A stretch of DNA of 64,000 bases from Pseudonocardia nigra (GTDB taxonomy: Bacteria; Actinomycetota; Actinomycetes; Mycobacteriales; Pseudonocardiaceae): the NCBI RefSeq assembly GCF_019396355.1, contig NZ_JAHKRK010000011.1, forward strand, positions 1 through 64,000, read 5' to 3'. A model generated the notes under the pieces. It was given only the letters and a program-made list of their open reading frames with translations, did not search any database and had not been told where the DNA came from. The translations under genes were made by a program, and so were the position numbers. Position 1 is the first letter of the stretch; each line of letters opens with the position of its first letter. Positions 46,052-56,293 of the stretch are shown piece by piece.

Positions 46052-46865
46052 CCTGCGAGCCGCCGCAGGAGCGGTACTGGACTGGCCGGTCGGGCACGCC
46101 GCATCCGCCGTCGTGGCGGCCGACGGCACCGTACTCGCCACCGCGGGCGAGCCGGACCGGGTGTTCCGGCTGGCGTCGGTGACCAAGCCGCTCGCGGCCT
46201 ACGCGCTGCTCGTCGCGGTGGAGGAGGGCGCCGTCGAATGGGACACCCCGGCGGGCCCGGAGGGATCCACCGTCCGCCACCTCGCGGCGCATACCTCGGG
46301 CCTGTCGTTCTCCGACGGGGTCGTGCAGGCCCAGCCCGGCGCGAAGCGGATCTACTCCAACGTCGGGTTCGAGGTGCTCGGCGAGACGGTCGCCGCCGCG
46401 GCCGGCATGCCCTTCGCGCAGTACCTCCACGAGGCCGTGCTCGTCCCGCTGGGGATGGAGGCCACCCGCCTCGAGGGCTCCCCCGCCGCCGCCGCCGTCT
46501 CCACCTGCGCCGACCTGGCCCGGTTCGCCGCCGAGCTGCAGGCGCCCACCCTCGTGCACCGGAACACCCTCGACGAGGCCACCACGGTCGCCTTCCCGGG
46601 CGTCGACGGCATCCTCCCCGGCTACGGGCGGCAGAAGCCGAACGATTGGGGCCTCGGGTTCGAGATCCGCGACGGCAAGTCCCCGCACTGGACCGGCGAG
46701 CACAGCTCACTGCGGACGTTCGGGCACTTCGGCCAGTCCGGGACGTTCCTGTGGGTCGACCCCGACGCCGGCGCGGCCTGCGTGGTGCTGACGGACCGCG
46801 ATTTCGGTCCCTGGGCGATAGAGGCGTGGCCGGCGTTCACCGACGGGGTACTGGCGGCGCTGTAG
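46044..46865 (+). CDS. serine hydrolase (class C beta-lactamase-like)
   Basis: A 273-residue protein with the penicillin-binding fold: SVTK (S-x-x-K, about residues 45-48), YSNVG (Y-x-N, about 104) and HFGQSG (the third box). No signal peptide, so it probably works in the cytoplasm as an esterase or peptidase, not in resistance. It overlaps the SDR gene and is surely in one operon with it. Confidence 0.82.
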   Translation: MLDLRAAAGAVLDWPVGHAASAVVAADGTVLATAGEPDRVFRLASVTKPLAAYALLVAVEEGAVEWDTPAGPEGSTVRHLAAHTSGLSFSDGVVQAQPGAKRIYSNVGFEVLGETVAAAAGMPFAQYLHEAVLVPLGMEATRLEGSPAAAAVSTCADLARFAAELQAPTLVHRNTLDEATTVAFPGVDGILPGYGRQKPNDWGLGFEIRDGKSPHWTGEHSSLRTFGHFGQSGTFLWVDPDAGAACVVLTDRDFGPWAIEAWPAFTDGVLAAL

Positions 46866-46893
46866 CCCCGATGCGGCGCGGTCCGGAGTGGCA

Positions 46894-46938
46894 GCAAGGT
46901 GGCGATACTGCCACTGGGCGACAGCATCGCCACCTTGC
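46894..46938. terminator. 17-bp stem convergent terminator
   Basis: Arms 46894-46910 and 46922-46938 (GCAAGGTGGCGATACTG with one mismatch) form a hairpin between convergent genes. The arm is the same sequence as in the hairpin at 56195-56243. Confidence 0.65.
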
Positions 46939-46967
46939 TCGCACCGGGCCGGGGCCACAGCGGCGGC

Positions 46968-47747
46968 TCACCTGGCGGCGGTGTCCCCCGCGGTGAAGCG
47001 CGCCTCCAACGTGCCCAGCGCGCCGAAGTCCGCGACCACCGTGTCGCCCGGGGCGAACGGTGTCGGGCCGACGAGTGCGCCGCTCAGCACCAGGTCGCCC
47101 GCCTCGAGCCGCTCGCCCCGCCGGTGCAGGTCGGCGCACAGCAAGGCGACGGCCCGGGCCGGGTCCCCGAGCACGTTGCCCGCGTCGCCGGTGACCGTCG
47201 CGTCCCCGATCCGCGCGGTGACCCGCAGCCCGGGCAGGTCGGGGGCGGCCGGGTCGGCCTCGGCGCCGAGGATCACGCCCGCCGCGCTCACGTCGTCGGC
47301 GACCAGCGCGCCGACGCTCGCCGGCCCGCCCTCCCACCTGCTGTCGACGACCTCGAGCGCGAGGGCGAGGTGCTTCGTGGCCGCCAGCACGTCCGACGGC
47401 GTCAGGTCTGCGCCCTGCAGCGGCGCGGCCAGCACGAACGCGACCTCCACCTCCACCCGTGGCGCCACGAGCCCCGCGCAGTCGAACGGGGCACCGGCCG
47501 GCACGACCGTCGACGCCATCAGGTAGCCGGCGACCGGCTCCTCCGCCCCGATCGCCTGCTGCGCCGCCGCCGACGTCACCCCCACCTTCCGACCGGCGAG
47601 CCGGTCGCCCGCGGCGATCCGCAGCGCGCGCCCGGCGTCCTGGACGCCGTGCCCGGTCTCGATGTCGAACTCCGCGGCCTCGGTCCTGTCGAGCCGGGTG
47701 CCGTCGGTCTGGGCGGCCCGCAGCCGCTCCGCAAGGTCGTCGATCAC
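46968..47747 (-). CDS. 2-keto-4-pentenoate hydratase/fumarylacetoacetate hydrolase family
   Basis: A 259-residue enzyme of the FAH superfamily, MhpD/TesE branch, which hydrates 2-hydroxydienoates from ring cleavage. Seen are AGRKVGVTSAAAQQAIG, PRVEVEVAFVL (metal-binding Glu pair), LALEVVDSRW (Glu, Asp) and GDLVLSGALVGPTPFAPGDTV. Typical length. GTG start. No other aromatic-catabolism gene is beside it, so the substrate is open. Upstream lies the repeat-rich region. Confidence 0.85.
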   Translation of the reverse strand: MIDDLAERLRAAQTDGTRLDRTEAAEFDIETGHGVQDAGRALRIAAGDRLAGRKVGVTSAAAQQAIGAEEPVAGYLMASTVVPAGAPFDCAGLVAPRVEVEVAFVLAAPLQGADLTPSDVLAATKHLALALEVVDSRWEGGPASVGALVADDVSAAGVILGAEADPAAPDLPGLRVTARIGDATVTGDAGNVLGDPARAVALLCADLHRRGERLEAGDLVLSGALVGPTPFAPGDTVVADFGALGTLEARFTAGDTAAR

Positions 47748-47759
47748 GGCTCGACCCTA

Positions 47760-47840
47760 GGGCGTGTCTGGCGGACCGTGGATCGCGCTCTCGGCGCCCA
47801 GATCACCGAGCCCATCGACCCAGATCCACCAGACACGCCC
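47760..47840. mobile_element. 81-bp MITE-like element
   Basis: The element is bounded by perfect 12-base inverted ends GGGCGTGTCTGG and CCAGACACGCCC, and the similarity continues inward (GGATC/GATCC). There is no transposase. Size and ends fit a miniature inverted-repeat element or the joined ends of a lost insertion sequence. A target duplication is not obvious. Confidence 0.5.
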
Positions 47841-47849
47841 TGGGCCGCG

Positions 47850-48190
47850 CCCGGGAATGAACCCGTCGCTTCCCCCGTTGAAGCGGCTGTCCGAGCCGGG
47901 CGACCTGTGTCCCCGGGTCTCACATGACAAGCGCCGCCGCGGACGATCGTTCGGCTGAAACCGCGGTGTGCCACTCGCCGCGAGGCGACCAGCGCCCGGT
48001 TCGGACAACTGCCTCTCGGTCCCGGGAACAATCCGCGGGGCCGGGGGGTTGGAAGGACTGTCCGAGCCGGGCGACCTGTGTCCCCGGGTCTCAATTACAA
48101 GAGCCGCCGCGGAATACCGTTCGGCTGGAGCTGCGGTGTGCCACTCGCCGCGAGGCGACCAGCGCCCGGCTCGGATACCCTCACCGACCT
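47850..48190 (+). repeat. two tandem ~171-bp units with inverted-ended cores
   Basis: Unit 1 begins at 47850 and unit 2 at 48021, both with CCCGGGAA. The cores 47890-48005 and 48061-48175 are about 90 percent identical by eye. Each core starts TCCGAGCCGGGCG and ends in its inverse (CGCCCGGCTCGGA in the second, one mismatch in the first). The left 40 bases of each unit have diverged more. Confidence 0.65.
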
Positions 48191-48316
48191 GCTGCGTCCG
48201 GCGCCTTCCCACCGCCGTCCGACGTGGCCGCCCGGGCGGCGCTGTTCCCGACAGCGCCGCCCCCACCACCCCCATCACTTCCACAGAGCACCCGAGGCAC
48301 GAGGACGGCCACAGCC

Positions 48317-48577
48317 ATGAAGGGCGACCGAGTCGAGATCGTCATCGACGCCGGCAGCGGCACCACCCGCACCTACGAGATCACCGCCACCCGCGCCGGG
48401 CGGCGCGTGGGCATCACGCACTCGCGCGGCGTCGTCGAGGTCAGCGAGACCACCCGTGGCGGCAGCACCGTGCGGACGGCCCGCTTCCTCGCCAACCGGG
48501 TGCTGGCCCTCGTCGAGCACCCGGCGGCCGACGACGCGGTCGCCGACGAGATCACACCCACCCTGCGGTCGGTCTGA
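48317..48577 (+). CDS. small hypothetical protein
   Basis: An 86-residue protein starting MKGDRVEIVIDAGSGTTRTYEIT, with four predicted beta strands (VEIVID; TYEITAT; RVGITHS; VVEVSETT) and a C-terminal helix (TARFLANRVLALVEHP). Fits a small sheet domain with a capping helix. No family recognised. Starts 30 bases before hrpA and is probably co-transcribed with it. Confidence 0.6.
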   Translation: MKGDRVEIVIDAGSGTTRTYEITATRAGRRVGITHSRGVVEVSETTRGGSTVRTARFLANRVLALVEHPAADDAVADEITPTLRSV

Positions 48578-48606
48578 CCGCCGTTCCCAGGCAGACTGGT
48601 CGGACG

Positions 48607-51600
48607 ATGTCCTCTCCCGCGGCCCGAGCCACTGACACGCGCCCCGCGCCGGCCGACCCGTCCACCGTCCCTGCCCGGGACGGCCGCGGCGACCCCGGCG
48701 GACAGCGAGGCTCCCGCAAGCCGCGGCGCCGCAGGCCGCGATCGCGCCAGGCGGAGGTGCCGGGCGCCCGCGAGGACGAGGCCCCGCTCCCGTCGTTCGC
48801 CGGTGCCGACGCCGACGTCGCCGAGCTGGCACAGCGCCTTCCGCACCTGCCGCTGCGCGACGAGCACCGGCTCGCCCGCCGCCTCGACACCGCCCGCCGC
48901 ACCCGCGACGGCGCCGCGCGCGGCAAGGCCCTCGCGAGCATCGCCGCCGCCGCCGACACCGGCGAGCGGCGCGTCGCCGCGCGGCGCGCCGCCGTCCCCG
49001 CGATCTCCTACCCCGAGGCGCTGCCCGTCAGCGCCAGGCGCGAGGACATCGCCGCCGCGATCCGCGACCACCAGGTCGTGATCGTCGCCGGCGAGACCGG
49101 CTCCGGTAAGACCACGCAGATCCCCAAGATCTGCCTCGAGCTGGGCCGTGGCGTCCGCGGCACCATCGGGCACACCCAGCCGCGGCGGCTCGCCGCCCGC
49201 ACCGTGGCGTCCCGCATCGCCGACGAGCTCGGCACGGAGCTGGGCGACGTCGTGGGCTGGAAGGTCCGATTCACCGACCAGGTCGGCGACAACACACTGG
49301 TCAAGCTGATGACCGACGGCATCCTGCTCGCCGAGCTCACCGGCGACCGGATGCTGCGCCAGTACGACACGCTGATCATCGACGAGGCCCACGAGCGCAG
49401 CCTCAACATCGACTTCATCCTTGGTTACCTCACCCGGCTGCTGCCGAAGCGCCCCGATCTCAAGGTCGTCATCACCTCGGCGACGATCGACCCCGAGCGG
49501 TTCGCCGACCACTTCGCGCACGCCCTGGGCACCCCGGTGCCGATCGTCGAGGTCTCCGGGCGCAGCTACCCGGTGGAGATCCGCTACCGGCCGATTGTCG
49601 ATCTCGACGACCCGGACCACGACCCCGACCGCGACCAGCTCGACGCCATCGGCGACGCCGTGGCCGAGCTGCAGCGCGAGGGCGACGGCGACATCCTCGT
49701 GTTCCTCCCCGGCGAGCGCGAGATCCGCGACACCGCCGACGCATTGACCAAACGGAATTTCCCCCGCACGGAGGTACTGCCGCTCTACGCGCGGCTGTCC
49801 ACGGCCGAGCAGCAGCGGGTGTTCGCCCCACATCCGGGTCGCCGGGTGGTGCTGGCCACCAACGTCGCCGAAACGTCGCTGACCGTGCCCGGCATCCGCT
49901 ACGTCGTCGACCCGGGCACCGCGCGCATCTCCCGCTACTCGCGGCGGCTGAAGGTGCAGCGGCTGCCGATCGAGAAGGTCTCGCAGGCCAGTGCCAACCA
50001 GCGGGCGGGCCGGTGCGGCCGCGTCGCCGACGGCATCTGCATCCGCCTCTACAGCGAGGACGACTTCGACGCGCGCCCGGAGTTCACCGACCCCGAGATC
50101 CTGCGCACCAACCTGGCGTCGGTCATCCTGCAGATGATCTCCCTCGACCTCGGCGAGCTCACCGAGTTCCCGTTCGTCGAGCGGCCGGACGCCCGCGCCG
50201 TCGGCGACGGCCTCGCGCTGCTGCAGGAGCTGGGAGCGCTCGAGGGCAAGCACCGGCTCACGGCCGTCGGCCGCGCGCTCGCGTCGCTGCCCGTCGACCC
50301 GCGGCTGGGCCGCATGCTCGTGGAGGCCGACCGCACCGGCTGCCTGCGCGAGGTGCTCGTGATCACGGCCGCGCTGAGCGTCCAGGACCCGCGGGAGCGG
50401 CCCACGGAGCAACGCCAGGCCGCGGACGAGAAGCACGCGCGGTTCGCCGAGGACGGTTCCGACTTCCTCGCGTTCCTCAACCTATGGCGCTACGTCGGCG
50501 AGCAGCGCGAGGCGCTCACCGGCAACAGGTTCCGCCGGCTGCTGCGCGAGGAGTTCCTGCACTACCTGCGCATCCGCGAGTGGCAGGACCTGCACGCCCA
50601 GCTGCGCCAGGCTGCCCGCAACGCCGGAATGACGCCCAACGATTCCGATGCTCCTTCCACCCGCCCCGCCGGCTCCGCAGGCTCCGCCGGCTTCCATCCC
50701 CCGCAAGCCGACCGGGTCCACCAGGCGGTGCTGTCGGGTCTGCTGTCCCAGGTCGGGCTGCGTGAGGCCGAGACGCGCGAGTACCTCGGCGCGCGGGGCG
50801 CGAAGTTCATGATCTTCCCCGGCTCGGCGCTCGCGAAGAAGCAGCCGCGCTGGGTGATGGCCGGCGAGCTGGTGGAGACCTCGCGGCTGTTCGCCCGCAC
50901 CGTCGCCCGGATCAAGCCGGAGTGGATCGAGCCACTGGCCGGGCACCTGGTCAAGCGGACGTACTCCGAGCCGCACTGGTCGCGCAAGCGCGCCGCCGCC
51001 GTCGCGGTCGAGCGCGTGACGCTGCACGGGATCCCGATCGTCGTGGGCCGCAACGTCGACTACGGGCGGATCGACCCGGAGACCTCCCGTGAGCTGTTCA
51101 TCCGGCACGCGCTCGTCGAGGGCGACTGGGAGACCCGCCACCGGTTCTTCCACGCCAACCGCGAGCTGCTGGAGGACGTCGAGGAGCTGGAGCACCGCGC
51201 CCGGCGCCGCGACCTGGTGGTCGACGAGGAGACGCTGGTCGCGTTCTACGAGGAACGGATCCCGGCCGACGTCGTCTCCGGGCGGCACTTCGACTCGTGG
51301 TGGAAGAAGACCTCCCGCAAGCACCCGGACCTGCTCGACTTCACCGAGGAGATGGTCCGCACCGCGCAGGCCGCCGAGGTGAGCCGGGAGTCCTACCCCG
51401 ACCACGTCGAGGCGGGCGGACTGACGCTGCCGCTGTCGTACGCGTTCGAGCCGGGCGCGCGCACCGACGGCGTCACGGTGGACGTCCCGGTCGCCGCGCT
51501 GCACCAGATCGACCCCACCCCGTTCACGTGGCAGGTGCCGGGGCTGCGCGAGGAGCTCGTCACCGCGCTGATCCGCACGCTGCCCAAGCAGCTGCGCCGG

Positions 51601-52752
51601 TTGTTCTCCCCCGCCCCCGACCACGCCCGCGCCGTGCTCACCCGTATGCGGGCCGGGGACGAGCCGCTGCTCGACGGGCTGGAGCGCGAGCTGGGCCGGA
51701 TGCGCGGCGTCGACATCCCGCGCGAGGCGTGGGAGCTCGACCGGCTGCCCGAGCACCTCACCGTCACGTTCCGGGTGGTGGACGAGGCCGGCCGCGAGGT
51801 CGCCACCGGCACCGACCTGGAGGTGCTGCGCCGCAGGCTCGCCCCGAAGGTGCGCGAGGAGCTGGCCGCCGCGGGCGTCGACATCGAACGCACCGGGCTC
51901 GCCACCTGGTCGATCGACACGCTCCCCCGCGAGCACAACGTGCGGCGCGGCAGCCACGTCGTCACCGGCTACCCCGGGTTGATCGACCGCGGATCGAGCG
52001 CGGACGTCCGCGTGTTTCCGACGGCCACCGAGCGCGACCCGGCGCACCACCGCGGGGTCCGGCGGCTCCTGCTGCTCGGCACGCCGTCCCCACAGAAGCA
52101 GGTGCAGCGCGGCCTGGACAACGCCGCCAAGCTGGCGCTGTCGCGCAACCCGCACGGCTCGGTGGCCGCGCTGCTCGACGACTGCGTCACCTCGGCGGCC
52201 GACGCCCTGATTGCCGCGGCCGGCGGGCCGGCCTGGGACGAGCGGTCCTACGCCCGGCTGCGCAGGCTCTTCGCCGAGCGGCTGGCGTCCACCACGCTGC
52301 AGGTGCTGCAGGCCGTGCGCGGTGTGCTCACCGTGTGGCACCGCGTGCAGGCCCTGCTCAGCGATACGCGGGCACCGGCGTTCCGCGCGGGCGTCGCCGA
52401 CATCACCGCGCAGGTGGACGCGCTCGTCGGCCCCGGGTTCGCGGCGGCGGCGGGTGCGAAGCGGCTGGCCGACGTGGCGCGGTACCTGGAGGCCGTGGAG
52501 CGGCGGATCGAGAAGCTGCGCGTCGACCCGGCCCGCGACGCGGCCTGGACGGCCGAGGTGGGCGTGGTGGCCGACGAGTACGCGGCCGAGCTGGCCGCGC
52601 TCCCTCCGGGCGTGGAACCGTCGCCCGCTCTGCAGGAGATCCGCTGGATGATCGAGGAGCTGCGGGTGGGCCTGTACGCGCACCCGATGCGCACCCGGTA
52701 CCCGGTGTCGATCAAGCGGATCCAGCGGGCGATCGACGAGCTGCCGCGGTAG
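48607..52752 (+). CDS. hrpA: ATP-dependent RNA helicase HrpA
   Basis: A 1381-residue DEAH-box helicase that uses NTP to unwind RNA, involved in mRNA turnover or stalled-ribosome splitting in other bacteria. A charged N-terminal 60 residues, then RecA-like domain 1 (Walker A GETGSGKTTQIPK near 160, DEAHERSLN near 260, SAT near 297), domain 2 (RAGRCGRV near 466), winged helix and OB region, and the long HrpA-specific C-terminal domain (DUF3418-like). A low-complexity STRPAGSAGSAGF linker interrupts the middle near residue 690. Full length. Confidence 0.93.
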   Translation: MSSPAARATDTRPAPADPSTVPARDGRGDPGGQRGSRKPRRRRPRSRQAEVPGAREDEAPLPSFAGADADVAELAQRLPHLPLRDEHRLARRLDTARRTRDGAARGKALASIAAAADTGERRVAARRAAVPAISYPEALPVSARREDIAAAIRDHQVVIVAGETGSGKTTQIPKICLELGRGVRGTIGHTQPRRLAARTVASRIADELGTELGDVVGWKVRFTDQVGDNTLVKLMTDGILLAELTGDRMLRQYDTLIIDEAHERSLNIDFILGYLTRLLPKRPDLKVVITSATIDPERFADHFAHALGTPVPIVEVSGRSYPVEIRYRPIVDLDDPDHDPDRDQLDAIGDAVAELQREGDGDILVFLPGEREIRDTADALTKRNFPRTEVLPLYARLSTAEQQRVFAPHPGRRVVLATNVAETSLTVPGIRYVVDPGTARISRYSRRLKVQRLPIEKVSQASANQRAGRCGRVADGICIRLYSEDDFDARPEFTDPEILRTNLASVILQMISLDLGELTEFPFVERPDARAVGDGLALLQELGALEGKHRLTAVGRALASLPVDPRLGRMLVEADRTGCLREVLVITAALSVQDPRERPTEQRQAADEKHARFAEDGSDFLAFLNLWRYVGEQREALTGNRFRRLLREEFLHYLRIREWQDLHAQLRQAARNAGMTPNDSDAPSTRPAGSAGSAGFHPPQADRVHQAVLSGLLSQVGLREAETREYLGARGAKFMIFPGSALAKKQPRWVMAGELVETSRLFARTVARIKPEWIEPLAGHLVKRTYSEPHWSRKRAAAVAVERVTLHGIPIVVGRNVDYGRIDPETSRELFIRHALVEGDWETRHRFFHANRELLEDVEELEHRARRRDLVVDEETLVAFYEERIPADVVSGRHFDSWWKKTSRKHPDLLDFTEEMVRTAQAAEVSRESYPDHVEAGGLTLPLSYAFEPGARTDGVTVDVPVAALHQIDPTPFTWQVPGLREELVTALIRTLPKQLRRLFSPAPDHARAVLTRMRAGDEPLLDGLERELGRMRGVDIPREAWELDRLPEHLTVTFRVVDEAGREVATGTDLEVLRRRLAPKVREELAAAGVDIERTGLATWSIDTLPREHNVRRGSHVVTGYPGLIDRGSSADVRVFPTATERDPAHHRGVRRLLLLGTPSPQKQVQRGLDNAAKLALSRNPHGSVAALLDDCVTSAADALIAAAGGPAWDERSYARLRRLFAERLASTTLQVLQAVRGVLTVWHRVQALLSDTRAPAFRAGVADITAQVDALVGPGFAAAAGAKRLADVARYLEAVERRIEKLRVDPARDAAWTAEVGVVADEYAAELAALPPGVEPSPALQEIRWMIEELRVGLYAHPMRTRYPVSIKRIQRAIDELPR

Positions 52753-52804
52753 TACAGGCGTCGATCAGGGTGGCGCCCGGCCCGCCCAGGCCTAGACTTC
52801 ACCC

Positions 52805-55686
52805 GTGCTCACGCGGTCGCCGCTGGTCGGCCGGACGCTCGAGCGGGCGGGGCTGGAAGCCGCACTCGCGGACTGCCGGCGCGGCTGCGGTGGCCTGGTC
52901 CTGGTCAGCGGGGACGCCGGTGTGGGCAAGAGCCGGCTCGTCGCCGAGACACTCGCCGACTGGGCCGGATGTGTCCTCCGCGGCGCCGCCTCGGCCGGTG
53001 CGGGCGCCTACGCCCCGGTCGCAGAGGTCCTCCGCGCCGTGTCCGACCAGTTCGGCGATGCCGCGCTCGCCGACCACGCCAGGGCGCTGCTGCCCGAGCT
53101 GGCGACAGCGGGAAGCAGCGTCGATCGCCCGGCCCTGGTCGCGGCCGTCCGACGCACCCTGCGCGACATCGCGCGGCAGCAGCCGGCGGTGGTCGTGCTG
53201 GAGGACCTCCACTGGGCCAGTGCCGCCACCGCCGAGCTGGTGCCCGTACTCGCGTCCTCGCTGGCGGACGAGCCGGTGCTGCTGCTGGCCACTTACCGCA
53301 GTGAGGAGCTGCCGCGCGCGCACCCCGTCCGCCGGATGCGGACCGAGCTGCGGCGCAACGGCGGTTTCCATGAGTTCGCGCTCGCCCCGCTCACCGCCGA
53401 GGAGACGGGTGCGCTGCTCGCCGGGCTCGTCGATGGAACTCCCTCCGCAGGCTTCGTCGCGGCGGTGCACGACAGGGCGGCGGGGCTGCCGTTCTTCGTC
53501 GAGGAGCTCGTTGCCGCCCTGGTCGAGGCGGGCGCCCTGCGTGAGCGCGACGGCACGCTCGACCTCGACGACGCCGCCGTACTGCCGCTGCCCGACAGCG
53601 TGCTGGACGCGGTGCTGGTCCGCACGGCAGCCCTTCGACGCCGGCACGGCTCGGCGGTGGAGCTCGCCGCCGTGCTGGGTGTGCGGGTCGATCTCCCCGT
53701 GCTCGCCGATCTCGTCCCGCCGTCGGATGTCGACGAGCTGCTCGACGCCGGATTGCTCAGCGAACGGACGGCCTGCTCGGCGGTGTTTCGGCACGCGCTC
53801 GTCCGGGACGCGCTGTACCGCACCGTCCCCTGGGCGCGGCGGCGCGGTCATCACCGGCTGGTCGCCGAGCACCTCACCGCGCGCGGCGCGCCGCCCGAAG
53901 TGATCGCGGAGCACTGGTTGGCCGCACGCGAACCCGAGCGGGCGCGACCGCTGCTGCTCGCGGCCGCCGAACGCTGCTGCGCCGTGCACGCCTACCGGGA
54001 CGCCGCCGTCCTGGCCCAGCGGGCGCTCGCCATCTGGCCCGACGACGCCGAGCCGGACGAGCGAACGACGGTGCTCGAGTGTCTCGCGGACTGCGCCGAG
54101 CTGGGCGGGGAACTCGAGTCGGCCGTGGAGACCTGGACCACGGTCGCCCGGATCCGCCGGTCCGGTGGCGACATGGAGCGTGCCGGTCGGGCGCAGCGAC
54201 GACTCGCCAATGCCGCCGAGCTGCTCGGTGATCTGCCGGAAGCGGTCACGGCGCGGGAGGCGGCGGCCGAGGCGTTCGCGGCGGCGGGACTGCGCGGTGA
54301 CGCAGCGGCCGAACGCCTCACGCTGGCCGAGCAGCTGAAAGCCGCGGCGCACCTGTCGAAGGCATTGGAACAGGCCGTGGCCGCGACCGACGATGCCGCG
54401 GCGGCGGGCCGTACCGACGTCCAGGCACACGCCCTTGCCCTGCAGGCGCCATTCGCGCCGCGCTCGGAGACGGGCGCCGTGGGGTGGAACTCGCCCGGTC
54501 CGGACTCGAGCTCGCCCTGGCACGGCAGCTCACCGAAGTCGCCGGGGAGGCCTACTACGAGCTGGGCGAAGCCCTGGAGTACGCGGCCGACTACGCGGCG
54601 GCGGCCGACGCGTACGGCTCGGCCGTCGAGCTGTGCCGTACGCACGGTTTCACCGAGCTGGCGCAGGCGTGTTTCGTGTGCACGTCTCCGGTGGTGCGAC
54701 TGATGGGGGACTGGGACCGGGCGCTCGCGATCTGCAGCGAGGTCCTCGACGACGATCGGTCCTCGCCCCTGCACCGGATGGTCGCGCATGAGGAGTCGGG
54801 GTTGATAGGCGCACTTCGCGGCGACCGGCGGCGCGCTCGGGCGCCGCTGCGACATGCCGCCGCGTTCGGCCGCAGCAACGAGATCTTCGGCCTCGAGGTG
54901 GGCGCGACATGGGGCATGGCGATGGCCGCCGTCCTCGACGGTGACGAGGCGGGGGCGCGGCACGCTGTTTCGACGATGGTGGAGCGCTGCCTCGCGAAGG
55001 AGGAATGGCACTACGCGCTGCCCGCCCTTCGCTGGGCTGCGACGTATCTCGCCGAGCGCGGCGACCGCGAAGGCGTGGCGCGCTGCCACCGCCTGCTCGC
55101 GGGCGCGGCCACGCAGAACAGCACCGCCAAGGTGCTGTCGGCCCTCGCCCACGCGAGCGGCGAGCTGGGCGCGGCGTACGGCGACCCCGCGCAGGCGTCG
55201 ACCCAGTTCGGCCGGGCGGTGGACCTGCTGCACGGCATCACTGCACCGTTCGAGCGGGGGCTCTCCCAACTGCGCCGGGGCACGGCGTTGGCCGTGCAGG
55301 GGGACCGGAGCGCGGCGATCGAGACCATCACCAGCGCGTACCGGACGGCGCGGCACCTCGGGGCCAAGCCGCTCATGCGCAGCTGCGCGACCGCACTCGC
55401 ACAGATGGGCGAGCAGGTCGACCGGCGGCTGGGACGTCTCGCCGCCCGGTCGCTCGACCCCGCCGGCCTCACCCGCCGGGAGCGGGAGGTGCTGCGCCTG
55501 CTGGCAGGCGGGCGGACCAACCGCCAGATCGCCCAGGAACTGTTCCTCAGCACCCGCACCGTCGACATGCACGTGCGTAACCTCCTCGGGAAGCTCGGCT
55601 GCTCGTCACGGGTGGTGGGCGCTCGGCGCGCAGCCGAGCTCGGTCTGATCGATCTCCCCGCGCGACCGCCGGAAGTACGGCAATAG
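52805..55686 (+). pseudogene. LuxR-family ATPase regulator (LAL/MalT type), frameshifted
   Basis: A large regulator read in two frames. Frame one (52805 on) has Walker A GDAGVGKSRL, Walker B VVVLEDLHWAS and a helical mid-part with repeats. At about 54443-54450, after ALALQ, one base seems missing; the next frame continues naturally as GAIRAALGDGRRGVELARSG and runs to 55686. That part has TPR-like helices and ends with the LuxR helix-turn-helix (LTRREREVLRLLAGGRTNRQIAQELFLS...). Joined, it is about 960 residues, the normal LAL length. Either a one-base sequence error or a real break that removes DNA binding. Confidence 0.8.
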
Positions 55687-55779
55687 CGGCCGGAGAACAC
55701 GGCACGATGGCGGATGTTGCGCGTCGGCCGTCGGGCCACGCTCGGTTCTCCCATCGAGGACCGAGCCACTGGAGGAACG

Positions 55780-56169
55780 ATGGCCACCACAGCCGCCCAG
55801 CTCGTCGCCGACGCGAAGTCCCGGGTCGAGAACCTCACTCCCGATCAGGTGGCCGAGGAACACGCGCGTGCTGCGGTCCTCGTCGACCTGCGCGAGCCGG
55901 CGGAGCTGGCGAACGACGGCATGATCGACGGCGCGGTCCATGCCCCCCGGGGGATGCTGGAGTTCTGGGCGGACCCCAGCAGCCCCTATCACCGCTCCGA
56001 GTTCGACCCCACTCGGCGCACCATCCTCTACTGCGCGTCCGGCGGCCGCTCGGCGCTGGCCGCGGCCGTTCTCGCGCAGTTCGGGTACACCGACGTCGCC
56101 CACCTCGACGGCGGCATCAAGGCCTGGAAGCAGGCCGGGCGACCGGTCGTCCCTCCGGAGACCGAATGA
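55780..56169 (+). CDS. rhodanese-like sulfurtransferase domain protein
   Basis: A 129-residue single rhodanese domain. The active loop CASGGRS carries the catalytic Cys (about residue 87). DLREPAEL is the usual N-terminal motif. It probably moves sulfane sulfur; the target is unknown. ATG 55780 follows GGAGGA. A perfect hairpin follows the stop. Confidence 0.9.
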   Translation: MATTAAQLVADAKSRVENLTPDQVAEEHARAAVLVDLREPAELANDGMIDGAVHAPRGMLEFWADPSSPYHRSEFDPTRRTILYCASGGRSALAAAVLAQFGYTDVAHLDGGIKAWKQAGRPVVPPETE

Positions 56170-56194
56170 GGTGGCCTGACCCCGCCGCGCGTGC

Positions 56195-56243
56195 CAGCAA
56201 GGTGGCGATACTGCCGTCCAATGGCAGTATCGCCACCTTGCTG
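56195..56243 (+). terminator. 21-bp perfect stem terminator
   Basis: Arms 56195-56215 and 56223-56243 pair perfectly over a 7-base loop, just after the rhodanese gene. The core GCAAGGTGGCGATACTG is identical to the hairpin at 46894. Confidence 0.7.
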
Positions 56244-56293
56244 CCGTCCGGACCGGGTGCTTCCCGGCCCGGATCGGGTTAGGGTCCCGGATC

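Larger units (their letters stand above)
47748..48316. other. repeat-rich divergent intergenic region
   Basis: 569 bases between the divergent hydratase and small-protein genes. It holds the MITE-like element and two tandem ~171-base units. No gene is supported; promoters for both sides must lie here. Confidence 0.6.
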
